The position numbers were made by a program, and so were the translations under genes. From Sipunculus nudus (lineage: Eukaryota; Annelida; Sipuncula; Golfingiida; Sipunculidae): a stretch of 64,000 nt of DNA. Below, piece by piece: positions 1-12,852 of the stretch. Positions within the stretch are counted from its first letter, which is position 1. Every line of letters starts with the position of its first letter. The DNA is taken from the NCBI GenBank assembly GCA_026874595.1, contig CM049306.1:56913519-56977518 (forward strand). Direction: 5' to 3'. The notes below the pieces were generated by a model, which made no database searches, had not been told where the DNA came from, and worked only from the letters and a program-made list of their open reading frames with translations.

Positions 1-504
1 GTCATTGACAAATATACCAGATGTGGGGTCATTATGAACATAGATCAGCTAGGACATGAAGTAATCCCACATTTTCTTTTTTAAAAATGTGGGTTTAACG
101 CCTAATAGGCTTCTATTATATGCCGATATAAGTAATATATATTAGTATATTATAAGTACAAAATATTCAGTAAAAAAATGCGTCAATTCTTGAATTATTT
201 TTCTGGACGTGATACGTGACGTCATTGACAAAATAAAAAACAAAAGTGGGTAAACTTTTTCACAGGCAGAAATGTAGGAGTTTTTACAGAAGAAAAATTT
301 GAATATACTTATCTCCGCAGAAGTATAAAAAGCATTTTATTGAAAGCCTATAGATAATTATTCATAGGAAGAATCAAAATAATGGATATGGAGTGTATAA
401 CGCCACTTAACATGACTCACCTTGTCTAAGGCCTTCTTCATGGAAATCAACGTGCGGGCTGACCTACAATGATCGTATAATAAATATATATGGCCAAAAA
501 AAAT
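1..504. other. Intergenic, nothing recognised
   Basis: AT-rich sequence with stops in all frames; I see no gene or repeat structure here. Confidence 0.5.
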
Positions 505-766
505 AAAAGGTATGGGTTCTCAGGCACCGCCCGCGTCAATTTTACCCCCTGCATAAAAAATTCTTATTTTGATTTTTATCTTTCAAGAAGATAAATAATA
601 CAATTTATGTAATGCTTTTACCTGTTTAGCAAAAAAAAATTGTTATTTTCATGCTTTTCCCTGATCATATGACATTTTTATCGAAACATACAAAAAAAGG
701 TAAAAAATAAAATACCGCCCGCCGCACCGATTTCTGAAAAAAAAGAGCCTGAGAACCATACCTTTT
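505..766. mobile_element. Small TIR element (MITE-like)
   Basis: About 262 bp bounded by near-perfect inverted repeats of 20-21 bp: AAAAGGTATGGGTTCTCAGGC at 505-525 and its reverse complement at 747-766, differing by one G. The motif ACCGCCCGC occurs inside both ends in the same orientation. No coding capacity. No clear target duplication, so the superfamily is not assigned. Confidence 0.65.
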
Positions 767-2375
767 TTCTGCCTAAGATTTTTATCATGTTAATACATTT
801 AAGCATGTATTTTGAAATTCGAACGGGTTTCATTACAGTGAAGCAAACTCTGTATAACTCTTAAAGTACACACACAGGCAAATGCTCGATTCTTTGTACG
901 AATCTTCAAACGCACGATTCTACTTGCTTATGACATATTTAGGCCAATATAGTAATACAGGAATTTTTATTGCTTATGACAGAATTTAAACATCGAAGGA
1001 AAAATCAAATGACACGGATGAATAGAAATAAATGAACATTTTCTTAAATTCATACTAAACCATGCAATGCAGCTAAAATGAGAACTAAAAATAAAAGGTC
1101 CTTAAAAAGTCATAGGTTAAAAAAGGTAAATTTTAATTCTACAACTACCACACATACTTTCAAATTGAATTACATGAATAATAATGGTTTCGAGATTATA
1201 TGCCCACAACGTCCAGGTGGCCAGGCGTAATTTTTATTTAGTACAAAGATTGCGGCACAGATGAATTTGCAATGACTACTATTTTTGTTCAGCAGGGAAC
1301 TTAAAGCCAGCCATCAAACTGCTTATCTGAAGAATTTGTGTGTAGACTTTAAGTGGTTTCTTGGTTACTCATTAATGCACTGTAGGTAATTTACCTAAGA
1401 AATGTCGTTATAAGCCTCTGTGACGGACGTATGAACTTAAATTTTTCATCTATGCGAGATGTAAGTAAACACTGTACATGCGCCTATGTTGAAAAACAAA
1501 ACAAAACAAAAAACATGTAACTGAAGGGCACTAGTTGTAAAACATAATCTGCAAAAATATTGTCTGATGTGCCGCAAGATGTCGTTGTTGAACATGTTTG
1601 GATCATTTTGGCGGGCCCCCCAAAATGTTATAAACATGTGGATATAAACAAAACGAAGAGTCAGTGTACGATTGTAACGGCGTTTCTGGTCTTTTTTTTA
1701 TAAAATGTATAATGGATTCTCTTAAGTTAATAGACGTCAGATATCGGATTGGGTCCCTTTAATTTTCGATCCAGATATTTCCAGTAAATATTGGTTTCAT
1801 CAGTTGCGCCTTCTGGTGGAGTTTCGCCTGCATTTTCTGCTACCACGACAATGCCTAAGCTATAAGGCTTCTTCCTACCCCATGTTCGGTTGGTCAATCC
1901 AGTTAAAACTGCACGCGTGTGATTACTTAGTTTCCAGTATTATCGGCGAACATAAACTAAAGATAACACACAGGGCCAGCTCAAATTCAGAAAAGCAGAA
2001 ATGGCGGAAGGAATCTTAAACCGGTCAACACCTCATAGCCCGATGATGTATATCCTTCCGCGTCGCCAAGCGGAGACGGCACTCTATGTAAACATAATGT
2101 GAATTTGCCCGAGTATATCATACGTGTTAAGTACAGGTTCTGTGAATAGAAGGACGGAAAAACAAAAAAAATGCAATAAGTAAAAAAAAGGGCTTCTTAT
2201 CTGCCGTTTCAGTCATTTGATTTATTTGGTGGCGTCTGAGATAAAGAACAGTGTTGCAATAAAGTGAAAAAATATTATCTGCTTAAAAAAAAGATATACA
2301 TGTCACAGTGCACCTTAAAGCAAGCAAATTGAAAAATACTGACAGGTGCTTATAAAAACAGTCTCGTTTATTCTT
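767..2375. other. Intergenic; includes one half of a dispersed repeat pair
   Basis: No gene recognised. The part 1385-1760 resembles 60200-60545: both read GTAAACAC, then AACATGTAA, then a TTTTGGYGGGCCCCC block, ATTATAAACA and ACAAAAC in the same order. This marks an old, diverged dispersed repeat of unknown class. Confidence 0.4.
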
Positions 2376-2460
<85 letters not shown>

Positions 2461-2589
2461 TCTCTCTCTCTCTCTCTCCCTCTCTCTCTCTCTCTATCTA
2501 TCTCTCTCTCTCTCTGTCTCTCTCTCTCTCTGTATATATACATATATACATACATACATATATGTGTGTGTAAAATATATATATATATA

Positions 2590-2649
<60 letters not shown>

Positions 2650-2660
2650 CGGAGAGAGAG
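2376..2660. repeat. Compound microsatellite (CT)n-(TA)n-(CT)n-(GA)n
   Basis: CT from about 2376 to 2413, TA to about 2457, CT again to about 2530, short TA/CATA stretch, then GA to about 2660. The flanking CT and GA blocks are complementary and could fold into a long hairpin. The open frames here are repeat artefacts. Confidence 0.95.
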
Positions 2661-3449
2661 GATACAGTTATTTATAGCCGTATATTACAAAATATTGCAT
2701 TATGGGTATTATTGTGTTGTGAAAAACACATCCGTGGCACGTGTACCTGATGACCTCTTACATTCCTCCGTGTTAATTTTTTCCCCTCTCAGCCTCTTAT
2801 TTTTTAAGGCTGCCCCGGGGACAGCGAAATAAACGAAGTGAATTCATCAAGGAGTCCAAGAGGCATATCGTGCTATAGACGGGGACCAGTGGGTTAGAGC
2901 TTTGAACAAACAACATAAACAGACCTTCACAAGGAGTCCGGCAGATAAAGCATACAGCAATACCCCTGACAGTGGCGACTGGGACGCGAGTGATGTTTGC
3001 TTGGTGGCCGCGCAGGTGTTGATCAGAACCGCTTCCCAGCAGAGAGATAGAGGTCTGAGTGGATACGGCAAACACTGTGACAATTCATATTCTTTACGAC
3101 AACAGGGGATTAAATCCTAAATCGACGGAGGGACAATCGTCTGGGAACGTTCTCCATACAGCAGGGATACAGCGGATCACACTTTATTTGATCTTGCATG
3201 GTACAGTTGTTGATATTAAAACGACATATATTTAAGACCCGTAAAAACTAACCGCTGGATGACAGCAAAAATAAATGATAAGCCTTCAGTCAGGCCTGGG
3301 GCTCTGATGCGATATAGTATCAGGCGGTGGAGCAATACAAAAAGCGCCACCTGTATCCGCCTAGCTAAAATTACTAGTTGTTTGTAAAAGATCTAAATAC
3401 TATCAGGGGCAGATCCAGGATTTAGGAAAAGGAGGGGTCCAATTTCTAT
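2661..3449. other. Intergenic, nothing recognised
   Basis: Somewhat higher GC than its surroundings. Short frames on both strands overlap one another and none resembles a known protein. The end (3403-3450) contains CAGATCCAGGATTTAGG, also seen near 21700, so it is probably repeat-derived. Confidence 0.35.
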
Positions 3450-4535
3450 GTGAATGTGGGTGCAAATTTAGCCAAATTAATACCAAACGTACAGGGCATC
3501 CAGCCAGCCTGGTCTATTAAAAAGGAAAATCTACATTCATTGTTCATTCAGCCTACAGATATAATGAAAGTAACCTATATTGTCACTTCTTTAAAGGACT
3601 CAAGTCCTGGTTGTAATAAAATTACTGCTCAAATTGTGAAAACTTCCGTTCATTTATTCATCAAGCCTCTTGTGCACATTTTTAATTTATCTTTCAATCA
3701 AGATATCTTCCCAAATGAACTTAAAATTGCAAAAATGATACCTTTATATAAAAAGGTGATTGTATGTCTATTACTTATTACAGACCTGTATAATTATTAC
3801 CTATCTTTTCCTATCTTTGTCTTGGAAAAAAACTGATGTATAATAAACTATTGCGGTTCATTAAAAAGCATAATCTTTTGTATGATTACCAGTTTGGATT
3901 CAGAAAAAAAATTATGGTACCCATCACATTAGTCGATTGGATAATGAATTATCTCCATGATGGTGGCCATGTAAAAGGTGTCTTTTTAGATTTTTCAAAG
4001 CCTTTTGATACTGTGTGTCGAGTTCTTTATTGTCAAAACTCAGATAATATTGTATCAGGGGAATAGCATATGACTGGGTTTTTAGTTATTTACAAAACAG
4101 AGTCCAGTTTTTTCTTTACAAAGAGACTGGCTCAGAACTTAAGGTCGTTACTTGTGGTGTCCCTCGAGATTCAATATTGGGACCTTTACTCTTTTTGTTA
4201 TATGTGAATGATATGGTTAGTATTTGACCTATATTGTTTCCAATATTATCTGTAGATGATACAAATATATTTATTAATGGAAAAAGCTTAACTGATATAG
4301 CAAACATTTTAACCAACGAACTGTTTAAATTGGTTGTGTGGCTTAATGTCAATAAGTTATCTTAAAACATTGATAAAACACACTTTATTGTATTTTAGAA
4401 ATCTAGAAAAATATTGATTAACAATTGTTACGGAACCTAATATCAACAGATCACGTATGGAGATAAAAAAAATATCAGATTCTGTAACAATAGGCAGCGT
4501 GAAATGTCTAAGGGAATGAATAAAGAAGTCAGTGT

Positions 4536-5277
4536 TTTTTTTTTTGTTAACAATTAACTATAATTTATTCTTAAAACAACCCTAACATTACAGTACACTA
4601 AATCAATACAATTACACAGTACAACAACAGTATAACAGCAAATCAATATAATCACACAGCATAATAAACAAAGTGCACAATACCTGGATACCACCACTGT
4701 CACAGCGACAAGTCCTTTAAAATGTATAAGCCGGATGACCAGTTCACACAAATCTTCTCAGAGAATAGTCCAATGAAATCACAAAATCATTCTACTGTAA
4801 TCCAAAGTGAAATCCTGGCAGTTATCCGAAAGGCAAACTGAAGACTATATAAAATCCATCAAAATTTAGAAGATAAGTGTAACTGCCGCAATTAAAGGAA
4901 AAGGTCCACTCTTCTGTGTCCGCTGGAATATTCTCTCACCTCTAAAACAGAGCCCCCTATTTATAAATTCTCACCCCAAGACGAGAACTTTCCACTCCCC
5001 GAACAATCCAAAGAATCTAACATAATACACAGTACACAGGCGTTACAGGAAACATCCAGAACAAGAACGCTGGGTTTGTACATGTCAAGGTTCACACGTG
5101 GGCCGACCTGGCTCGGCCAGGCGATGCTGTCATGGCAACGAGCTATGCGTGCTACACGAACCAAATGTCAACAACACATGGAACATCCATGCGCACAATA
5201 AAACAGACAATGCTAGCGCTGAACAAACACACTGCCGCATACAATAAAAGAGACATCTATTACACAATATACCATTT
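4536..5277 (-). mobile_element. Retroposed sequence inserted in the LINE, minus orientation
   Basis: On the minus strand it carries a TATA-like element (TATAAATAGGGG, near 4968-4980) upstream and ends AATAAA (as TTTATT at 4564-4569), about 20 nt of sequence, then a poly(A) (T-run at 4536-4545). This looks like a polyadenylated retroposed copy, or an LTR-type promoter/terminator piece (ends close to TG..CA). No protein is coded. Class uncertain. Confidence 0.5.
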
Positions 5278-5828
5278 CAACAAGTGACCCATGGGTCATG
5301 ACGCTCAGCTGACTGGGAAGAGATTCGCAAAAGGAAATTTTATCATCTGAATGGTAGTATATACCCATTCAACTGAAGCATCAAACAGATTAACCAACAG
5401 GCGAGTTGTGTCTGTATTTATAAATATTTATAAAACTTTATAAAACTTTAAAAAAAAAATACAGGTGGCTCCACCAGTCTGCAGAAACTAATAAAAACTC
5501 TTAATGGTCAATATCCATGCAAAGAATCATGGTGATCTCTGCATTAGTTGTTCAGATACTTAAGCTTTTGTATTAAATTTTCCATTATTCTAAGGGGTAC
5601 TTTGGGGCCCCATAGCTCGAAGGATATGGGTGACAGAGACCTAATTTCTGGTTTCCAAGGAGATTTTTCATGGACCTCTCAGTATGTAAATGTACTAAAT
5701 TCTAGGTCCAGCGGTTACGATTTGTGCCAGGTTAACTGACTGACGGACAGACAGACAGACGGACAGACGGACGACGGACAAAGAGTGATCGCTATAGCTC
5801 AGATGACTTACAGTCAGCTGAACTAACA
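5278..5828 (-). mobile_element. Pearl-like dispersed element with ACKG microsatellite
   Basis: Begins AACAAGTGACCCATGGGTCATGA and ends AGCTCAGATGACTTACAGTCAGCTGA; 5740-5775 is a GACGGACAGACA tetranucleotide tract. The core part (CACCAGTCTGCAGAAACT, then CCATGCAAAGAATCATGGTGAT) is repeated at 57890-59155. The layout of a unique end, core repeats, ACKG microsatellite and hairpin end resembles bivalve pearl-type non-autonomous elements, as I remember them. Confidence 0.6.
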
Positions 5829-6420
5829 AGTGTCAAAAACTAGATTTTTAGGCGTTATTTTTGATGATAAATTAAACTGGCATAATCAGATTATGGTGTT
5901 ACATTACAAAATCTCTAGAGGATTAGGAAATTTATGTAAAGCGTTACCTTATTCTTACATGGTTTCATTGTATATTAGCTTTATATATCCATACCTTACC
6001 TTCTGTATTGAAGTTTGGGTATCTGCTAAAAACACGATCTTGATATGTTAATTCAAATTTAACCTTATCGAGTATAATCTGGTATATTATTTCAGTCATT
6101 AAATATTCTTGAGTTACCGAAGATTCATGTTAATTGTGTGCTTCTTTTCATGTATTAGTTTAACAAAGGTTCCCTACTGTCTCTTATAAATATTTTATTT
6201 TCAGTAAATACTAATGTTTATAATACCAGTCAATGTAAAAATTTATATGTACCAGTCAGCAAAAGTGCAGCAATGTATAGAACTATCCGCTTTAAAGGTT
6301 TTAATTTATGCAATACTTACAGAACAGTATTTGACAAGACCATATCTATCTACGTGTTTAAGATTCTTAAAAGGTTAAAACAGTATTTAATGTCTCAAAA
6401 TATGAATTATTAATTCAATA

Positions 6421-9400
6421 TTACACATGGCGTTCAACTATTCATGTACATTTTTTGTTTACTGCACAATATTTCCTGTTTGCTCTGATTAAAAAATGTA
6501 ACATAATAAGTAAAGGGACATATACCTCTTTAAGGTTGATATGTTGATATATCAGAATGTTTTGAAGCATGTTTCTAATTGTATTATACCTTGGTCAAAG
6601 TTTAAGGTCAATTTCAAGTTCAAACCCAGGAGCCCTAATGACAAACCCTAGAAAAGGTCCCCAGGTCCGGAAGGGGGGAGGGGGGTCCAGGCCTTATAAA
6701 TTGGTCTGAACCCCTTAAAAAAGGTTGTGGTGCCTAAAAAAGGGCAGGGGGTCCGGACCCCCTCGACCCCCCCCCCCCCCCCCCGGATCATCTTCTGACT
6801 ATAAGATGTTAAGTCAAGACGTAATGCCGTACACGTACACGTTCAATCGCCCAACCTTTTAACATACCAGTTATCATCTATGTCCCTCCACTGCACATGA
6901 CGTCAATATATGCCAATAGCGGGATTTAACCCCTCTAACTGGACGGGCATTTACCAGGAGCACTGCCGTCATGCATTCTTCATTAATAAGATCTCTTTGC
7001 TGGCAGTGTGTGTGGTTTCATTTCATACATTTTCATGCACTCTCCGTTCATCCTGAATTTTGACATGCGACATCCTTTGTTATGGTTCACGAATATTTTA
7101 GAGGTCAGGGTTTGGTAAGTGCATGTAAATACAACAGGAAAGTACCCCGAGGACAGTCTAATGGTGGGAATCTATCTGCGGAGAGAGTTTGATAGACAAG
7201 CGACAGTTATTTTTTCAAGAAGAAACCGGAGAGACGCTCGTGGGATGACCACGCCCTCAGATTAACTAATCAACCTAGGTGCGATTGGTAAGAATGTAAA
7301 CAGAGAATCCACGTGTTGGTCACATTGAAAATAACATGTTGTTGATCATTTCTTGGAAAAAGTACTTTCTCAAAATTGCTTTCCTTAAATCTGGTAACCA
7401 TACATGACCCATACGTCATTATTTCCCGCTGTTTGATAAGGAGCAAAAAGTATTTTTTGATCCAGTTTAACCCCTTTCAGTTAAACAACCCAGCCTTGTT
7501 ACGATATTGGTGTGTTTGTTTCATTCACCTGGTCATGCATAGAATTAAAAACTTTTTTACGTGCTCACCAAATAGATTCCTGGCGTATGTTGCCCAGGTG
7601 ACTCTTATTGTGCAACCATTTGTGCATTAACAAGTTTATAAACCACAAACATCTGTAGCAAAGGTGTGTAGATTCATTCAGATTTTACAATGAGCACTTC
7701 GACCACGCTTATACAGACTTATTGCAAATATAGAAGCATGGTATTATCTTGCATTGCTCAAAAGGTATCAATTCGATTATCTCCCAAATTTATCTCATCT
7801 TATTTTGTAATTTTTCCTTAACCGTGGATATATTTACTTTAAATACGTCATGAGATATTAGCTGGCGTTTATTAATGCGATAAAAATTTTAAAAGGTCCC
7901 GGCCTATTTTATATGTAAGGGTCATTTTACCAGTCATTTTACTTCAACATCCATTTGACTGATCAGAAAGACATATGGGTATCAGGGATCGTATTAAATT
8001 TTCACCTTTTCAATATAGGTTTGCCTTTCCGCAGAAAAAAAATTGCCTTTCCCCTAAAGATGCATCGTACCATCATATCAAACTTTCGGTCACACTTCGC
8101 TCAGTGTAAACCTGATTCCGCCAACTTCCATGCCATCCTACATGCATATTTGCTGAGACTGGCGGAAAAGGGCTTTAAGACGACGCCTGGGTATTGTGGA
8201 CAATGTATGATCCTCAATCAAATTACATTTTTTACCTACAACACACGCACAGACTGCCGTTACGCAAAAACAATTGTGGGTGGTGCTATCAGTCTTGTGA
8301 AAGAGAAAGCACAATCCTGATATATGCGTATTCAAAATATCAAAAATTAAAAAAAAACTCATCCAAATTAGACGCACGGATGAACGCCACGCAAAGACGA
8401 GATGTCAGAGGTCAAATCGAATCGATAGGGCACCAGTTACTTCTCAATCAATGACGATGCTGTACCATGAAGACTAATTAGTTAATTGATCATATTGCGT
8501 ACTTGTTTGCTGGACAAACGTTTTAAATAGTTTGACTACTTGTAAAAAGCGAAAGTGAAAATTGTTGTTCCGATAATCAGTGTGAGAGCCCTTCACAGCC
8601 TAATCCCGGTATGTTATGTTATAGATGGTTGTGCGGCAACCAGTGAATGTCAGAGGAAGGTCTCCTTGACGATGCCAAGCACTCCAGACACAGAAAATCT
8701 GTACCTGTTTAATTTTCTTTACCTTCGGCAAGGAGGTTACTCGCCATTTGATTTGTGATTCTTGGTCTCTCTATTTAAAGGATGACTTGGAATTTATAAA
8801 AGTGTATTTTTGCTAAATTATCTCTAAATACTGGTAATTAAAATTTAGTGCTGATCTCGAATCGTATTTTCTAACATTTACCCGACACCCGAAGAAATAA
8901 TGGATTATTGTGTGAATAGACACTGTATGATGTCAACGAAAGTGATCCGAGAAATATAGGGAGTCTTTATTGACAATTCAAAGAGAGATTCTCGTGTAGA
9001 GACTTGTGTGAACTTTCATGGGGCTACATGTGTTTGCAGGTCCTGATGGGCCTTACATAAAGTCCTTATGTGGCCTACAACACACCTTATCCAGTGTACC
9101 TCCTGATACAGTGCGTGCTGCGCTGGAAAATGTGTTACAATTATTTTGGTGCTTTTTCGCCCTTAAGGCTTGCCACATAAGGTGAACTTGATAAACGTAA
9201 CCAGTAAACCTGTGTTTATATTTACACAGCAGTCCGTATACATTGTGTATTTAAAAATGCTTAAGTGAATTGAACTTCATATAAAGTGTTTCCGATAGTC
9301 AATAACAGCAGTAAACCGCATGATAAGGGCATGCTTGCATGTGTGTGAGGGTGTGTGTGTGTGTCTGTGTATATGTGTAGGTGCGTTGGTGGCAGATGGA

Positions 9401-10164
9401 CCGGGGAGATTTTCCCGAACACTTTGATGAAACTTTATATTGACAATTTGCGCCGAATCTTTCTTAGGCCGATTTAGTTAAAATTTACATCTCGGCACAA
9501 GGACCTAATGGTTTTTTGGCACTTCAGCACAGACGAATTTATACAACCCTAAGTTCTTACAATCACGTCCGTTGGGCATTAATCGTAGCCAATATAGTCT
9601 CTGTAGCGATACCAGGTGCGCTAACGGCGCCATCCAATAGTATAACCATTACTCATTGACGAAAAAGTGACCACCTACTTGCGGGTGATATCTGTGCTCA
9701 GACGTTTCCGGTTGAAAATTCCCAGATCAAAGTGGGCGCGCGTGCGTTTAGGAGTGGCTCGTTAAAATCAGTGAGATCTTACTAATACCGCGTGCTAAAT
9801 TATTAATCACATTAAGTTTGTCGTCGATCATTCAGTGAGCAAATTCAGGGCTCTCGGTTGTATTTGTATTTCTGTTCGGGACATGGTTTATTGTATCTGT
9901 AAAGGATTTAATTACAGATAATTGTCGCTCGTGCCAATTTGAGTCATTTTGTTAAGGAGTAAAAACGGTGCAGTCTGCTTGTTATACTGCCTTGATCATT
10001 TTCAACAGAATACAAAACCGGAAAACATCCAAAGAGGACATACTCCGCCAAAGAGAGATTTTTCAACCGTTCACCCCATGTATCTTATAGTACCATAATC
10101 CTACACCAGATGTCTGCACACGCGGAAAATCCTTGTTGGTTAACAGAAGTACAAACACTTAAAG
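6421..10164. other. Intergenic; low-complexity and unassigned sequence
   Basis: Contains a C18 run at 6767-6784 inside a GGTCC-rich segment (6640-6790) that resembles 21700-21850, and a short GT microsatellite near 9345-9380. Frames of 60-120 codons at 7376-7630 and 7955-8320 have no recognisable similarity, so I do not call them genes. Confidence 0.4.
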
Positions 10165-10759
10165 ATGAACCATTTCCTCTATAGCTGGGTGCCGCGTCGG
10201 CCAGTTCAGTATACATTACAAAGGGATACGCAATACGTACTGACGCTGTTTCATTTTTCTCTGTGCGGTCATTTTTCTCTGTGCGGTCACTTTTCTCTGT
10301 GCGTTCATTTTTCTTTTTGCGGCATCAATATTATAATTGACGATGATGGCACTCAACGGTTGTCATGCAGCTCCTCTCTATATGGCCAATCCTCGGCAAT
10401 GCCCGGTTTTGGTTTTTATAATATCGGTAAGGAGGTCATAAGGTCCTACGGTCATAATGAGGTCCTAAGAGTAGTAATTTTCCATAAATTCTTAGAATTT
10501 CTATATTATTTTTCAAAGGGGCTGTGGCAGCGCGGTCTAACCGAAAATACGACACTTTTCTACTGGGTGAACATGCGGCGTCATCTATGGTATTTAAAAC
10601 TGATCTTCAAGTGAAAAACTATTAACTAATAGGTAATATTAAATTTCAATAAAAACAAATAAAACAGAGCAATAAAACAAAACAGTGTTTTGATCAAACT
10701 AATATTTGTTATCTTTTATATCTAATTTTTAAGCTCTCATAACCATATTTAACAAGAAT

Positions 10760-10996
10760 TTGAGATATAGTGCCACACTATATAGATTTTTGCTTAGCTT
10801 TCTGGCATCTCCTAACGACCTAATTGTTAACGAAAATCATTATTACAGCTATGCATACTTTCAGTTGATATCTCAAGGATATGATGAAACATTACGAAAA
10901 TTATTTCGCAAACGGAACAGTCGTATTGACTCACATATGTATAATAAATCTCAACATATAGATATATGGATCCATGCTGTCCTCAAATATAAATAA
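10760..10996 (+). other. 78-codon open frame, left arm of the palindrome
   Basis: It reads MRYSATLYRFLLSFLASP at the start and ends DIWIHAVLKYK, with a basic stretch RKLFRKRNSR. I do not recognise it. The mirrored copy at 12616-12852 also stays open. This may only reflect recent duplication rather than coding; no promoter or splice evidence. Confidence 0.25.
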
Positions 10997-11169
10997 AAAC
11001 CCGATCCGGGCTCTCAATTGTTATTTTTACTCTGCACAATATAAAGTTGGCTTTCTGTGTTAAACCAAAGAAACAGACATACAAACATTGTCAAACATGC
11101 AAGCAAACAAGGAGATACACGGTGATAAGCAATGTATAAATGTAAGGATGTAAAACTTAAACAAGAAGA

Positions 11170-12375
11170 AATAGACCACAACTTCCGCCAGGATCCTAAT
11201 CAAATTACACAGAAAGAGGCCAAAGCCTTCGCCAGGATCATAATAAAACTACACAGAAAGGGACCACCACCTCCGCCAGGATCCTAATCAAACTACACAG
11301 AAAGAGACCACCACCTCCGCCAAGATCCTAATCAAACTACACAGAATGAGACCACCACCTCCGCCAGGATCCTAATCAAATTACACAGAAAGAGACGACA
11401 GCCTTCGCCAGGATCCAAATCAAACTACACAGAAAGAGACCACAACCTCTGCCAGGATCCTAAGCAAACTAACCAGAAAGAGACCACAACCTCCGCCCGG
11501 ATCCTAATCAAAATACACAGAATGAGACCACCACCTCCGCCAGGAACCTAATCAAATTACACAGAAAGTGACCACCACCTTCGACAGGATCCTAATCAAA
11601 CTACACAGAAAGAGACCACCACCTTCGACAGGATCCTAATCAAATTACGCAGAAAGAGACCACCACCTCCGCCAGGATCCTAATCGAATTACACAGAAAG
11701 AGACCACCACCTCCGCCAGGATCCTAATCAAATTACACAGAAATTGGCGGAGGTGGTGGTCTCATTCTGTGTAGTTTGATTAGGATCCGGGCGGAGGTTG
11801 TGGTCTCTTTCTGGTTAGTTTGCTTAGGATCCTGGCAGAGGTTGTGGTCTCTTTCTGTGTAGTTTGATTTGGATCCTGCGAAGGCTGTGGTCTCTTTCTG
11901 TGTAATATGATTAGGATCCTGGCGGAGGTGGTGGTCTCATTCTGTGTAGTTTGATTAGGATCCTGGCGGAGGTGGTGGTCTCTTTCTGTGTAGTTTGATT
12001 AGGATCCTGGCGGAGGTAGTGGTCTCTTTCTGTGTAGTTTGATTATGATCCTGGCGAAGGCTTTGGCCTCTTTCTGTGAAATTTGATTAGGAGACTGGCG
12101 AAGGTGGTGGTCACTTTCTGTTTAATTTAATTAGGTTTCTGGCGGAGGTGGTGGTCTCATTCTGAGTAGTTTGCTTTGGATCCGGGCGGAGGTTATGGTC
12201 TCTTTCTGTGTAGTTTGCTTAGGATCCTGGCGGAGGTTGTGGTCTCTCTCTGTGTAGTTTGATAAGGATTCTGGCGGAGGTTGTGTCCTCTTTCTGTGTA
12301 GTTTGATTAGGATCCTGACGGAGGTTGTGGTATTTTTCGGTGTAGTTTGATTAGGATCCTGGCGGAAGTTGTGGT
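11170..12375. repeat. 44-bp minisatellite in head-to-head orientation
   Basis: Units of the type CCAGGATCCTAATCAAACTA with CAGAAAGAGACCACCACCTC run forward from 11170 to about 11743 and then in reverse complement to 12375. About 13 units each way, with moderate divergence (CACAACCTC, CCTTCGCC and CTAAGCAAAC variants). Confidence 0.9.
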
Positions 12376-12615
12376 CTATTACTTCTCGTTTAAGTTTTAC
12401 ATCCTTACATTTATACATAGAGACATTTACACCATCTATATTTAAGGAAGTTTGAAGGAAATTATGTTTTTACCCATGTTTGCTTATCACCGTGTATCTC
12501 CTTGTTTGCTTGCATGTTTGACAATGTTTGTATGTCTGTTTCTTTGGTTTAACACAGAAAGCCAACTTTATATAATGCAGAGAAAAAATAATAATTGAGA
12601 GCCCGGATCGGGTTT

Positions 12616-12852
12616 TTATTTATATTTGAGGACAGCATGGATCCATATATCTATATGTAGAGATTTATTATACATATGTGAGTCAATACGACTGTTCCGT
12701 TTGCGAAATAATTTTCGTAATGTTTCATCATATCCTTGAGATATCAACTGAAAGTATGCATAGCTGTAATAATGATTTTCGTTAACAATTAGGTCGTTAG
12801 GAGATGCCAGAAAACTAAGGAAAAATCTATATAGTGTGGCACTATATCTCAA
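12616..12852 (-). other. 78-codon open frame, right arm of the palindrome
   Basis: Mirror copy of the frame in the left arm, two residues different, intact. No known family. Confidence 0.25.

Larger units (their letters stand above)
3450..6420 (+). pseudogene. Degenerate non-LTR retrotransposon (reverse transcriptase), interrupted
   Basis: Several broken frames on one strand follow the order of a LINE ORF2 of the CR1/L2/Jockey type. About 3600-3760 gives KPLVHIFNLSFNQDIFPNE; about 3960-4020 gives GVFLDFSKPFDTV (the RT motif usually DFSKAFDTV); about 4150-4210 gives CGVPRDSILGPLLFLLYVND; about 4255 shows DDT, the remains of the catalytic ADDT motif. After an insertion the frame resumes at 5830 with KTRFLGVIFDDKLNW and ends near 6200-6390 with NVYNTSQCKNLYVP, the typical ORF2 C-terminus. 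Frameshifts and stops are numerous, so it is dead. The endonuclease domain is missing (5' truncation). Confidence 0.85.

Noticed and set aside
2283-2832. Open frames through the CT/TA/GA microsatellite
   Set aside because: Simple-sequence artefacts on both strands.
4547-5282. A clean solo LTR (TG...CA ends)
   Set aside because: TGTT..AACA ends fit, but a poly(T) run abuts one end and the flanking bases next to these ends do not match, so a poly(A)-tailed retroposed copy is at least as likely.
7955-8320. 121-codon open frame
   Set aside because: No similarity that I recognise and overlapping frames of similar length on the other strand.
10165-10614. 149-codon open frame at the left edge of the palindrome
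   Set aside because: Part of it is a short tandem repeat (HFSLCG), and the mirrored arm does not keep the frame open, so it is unlikely to be coding.
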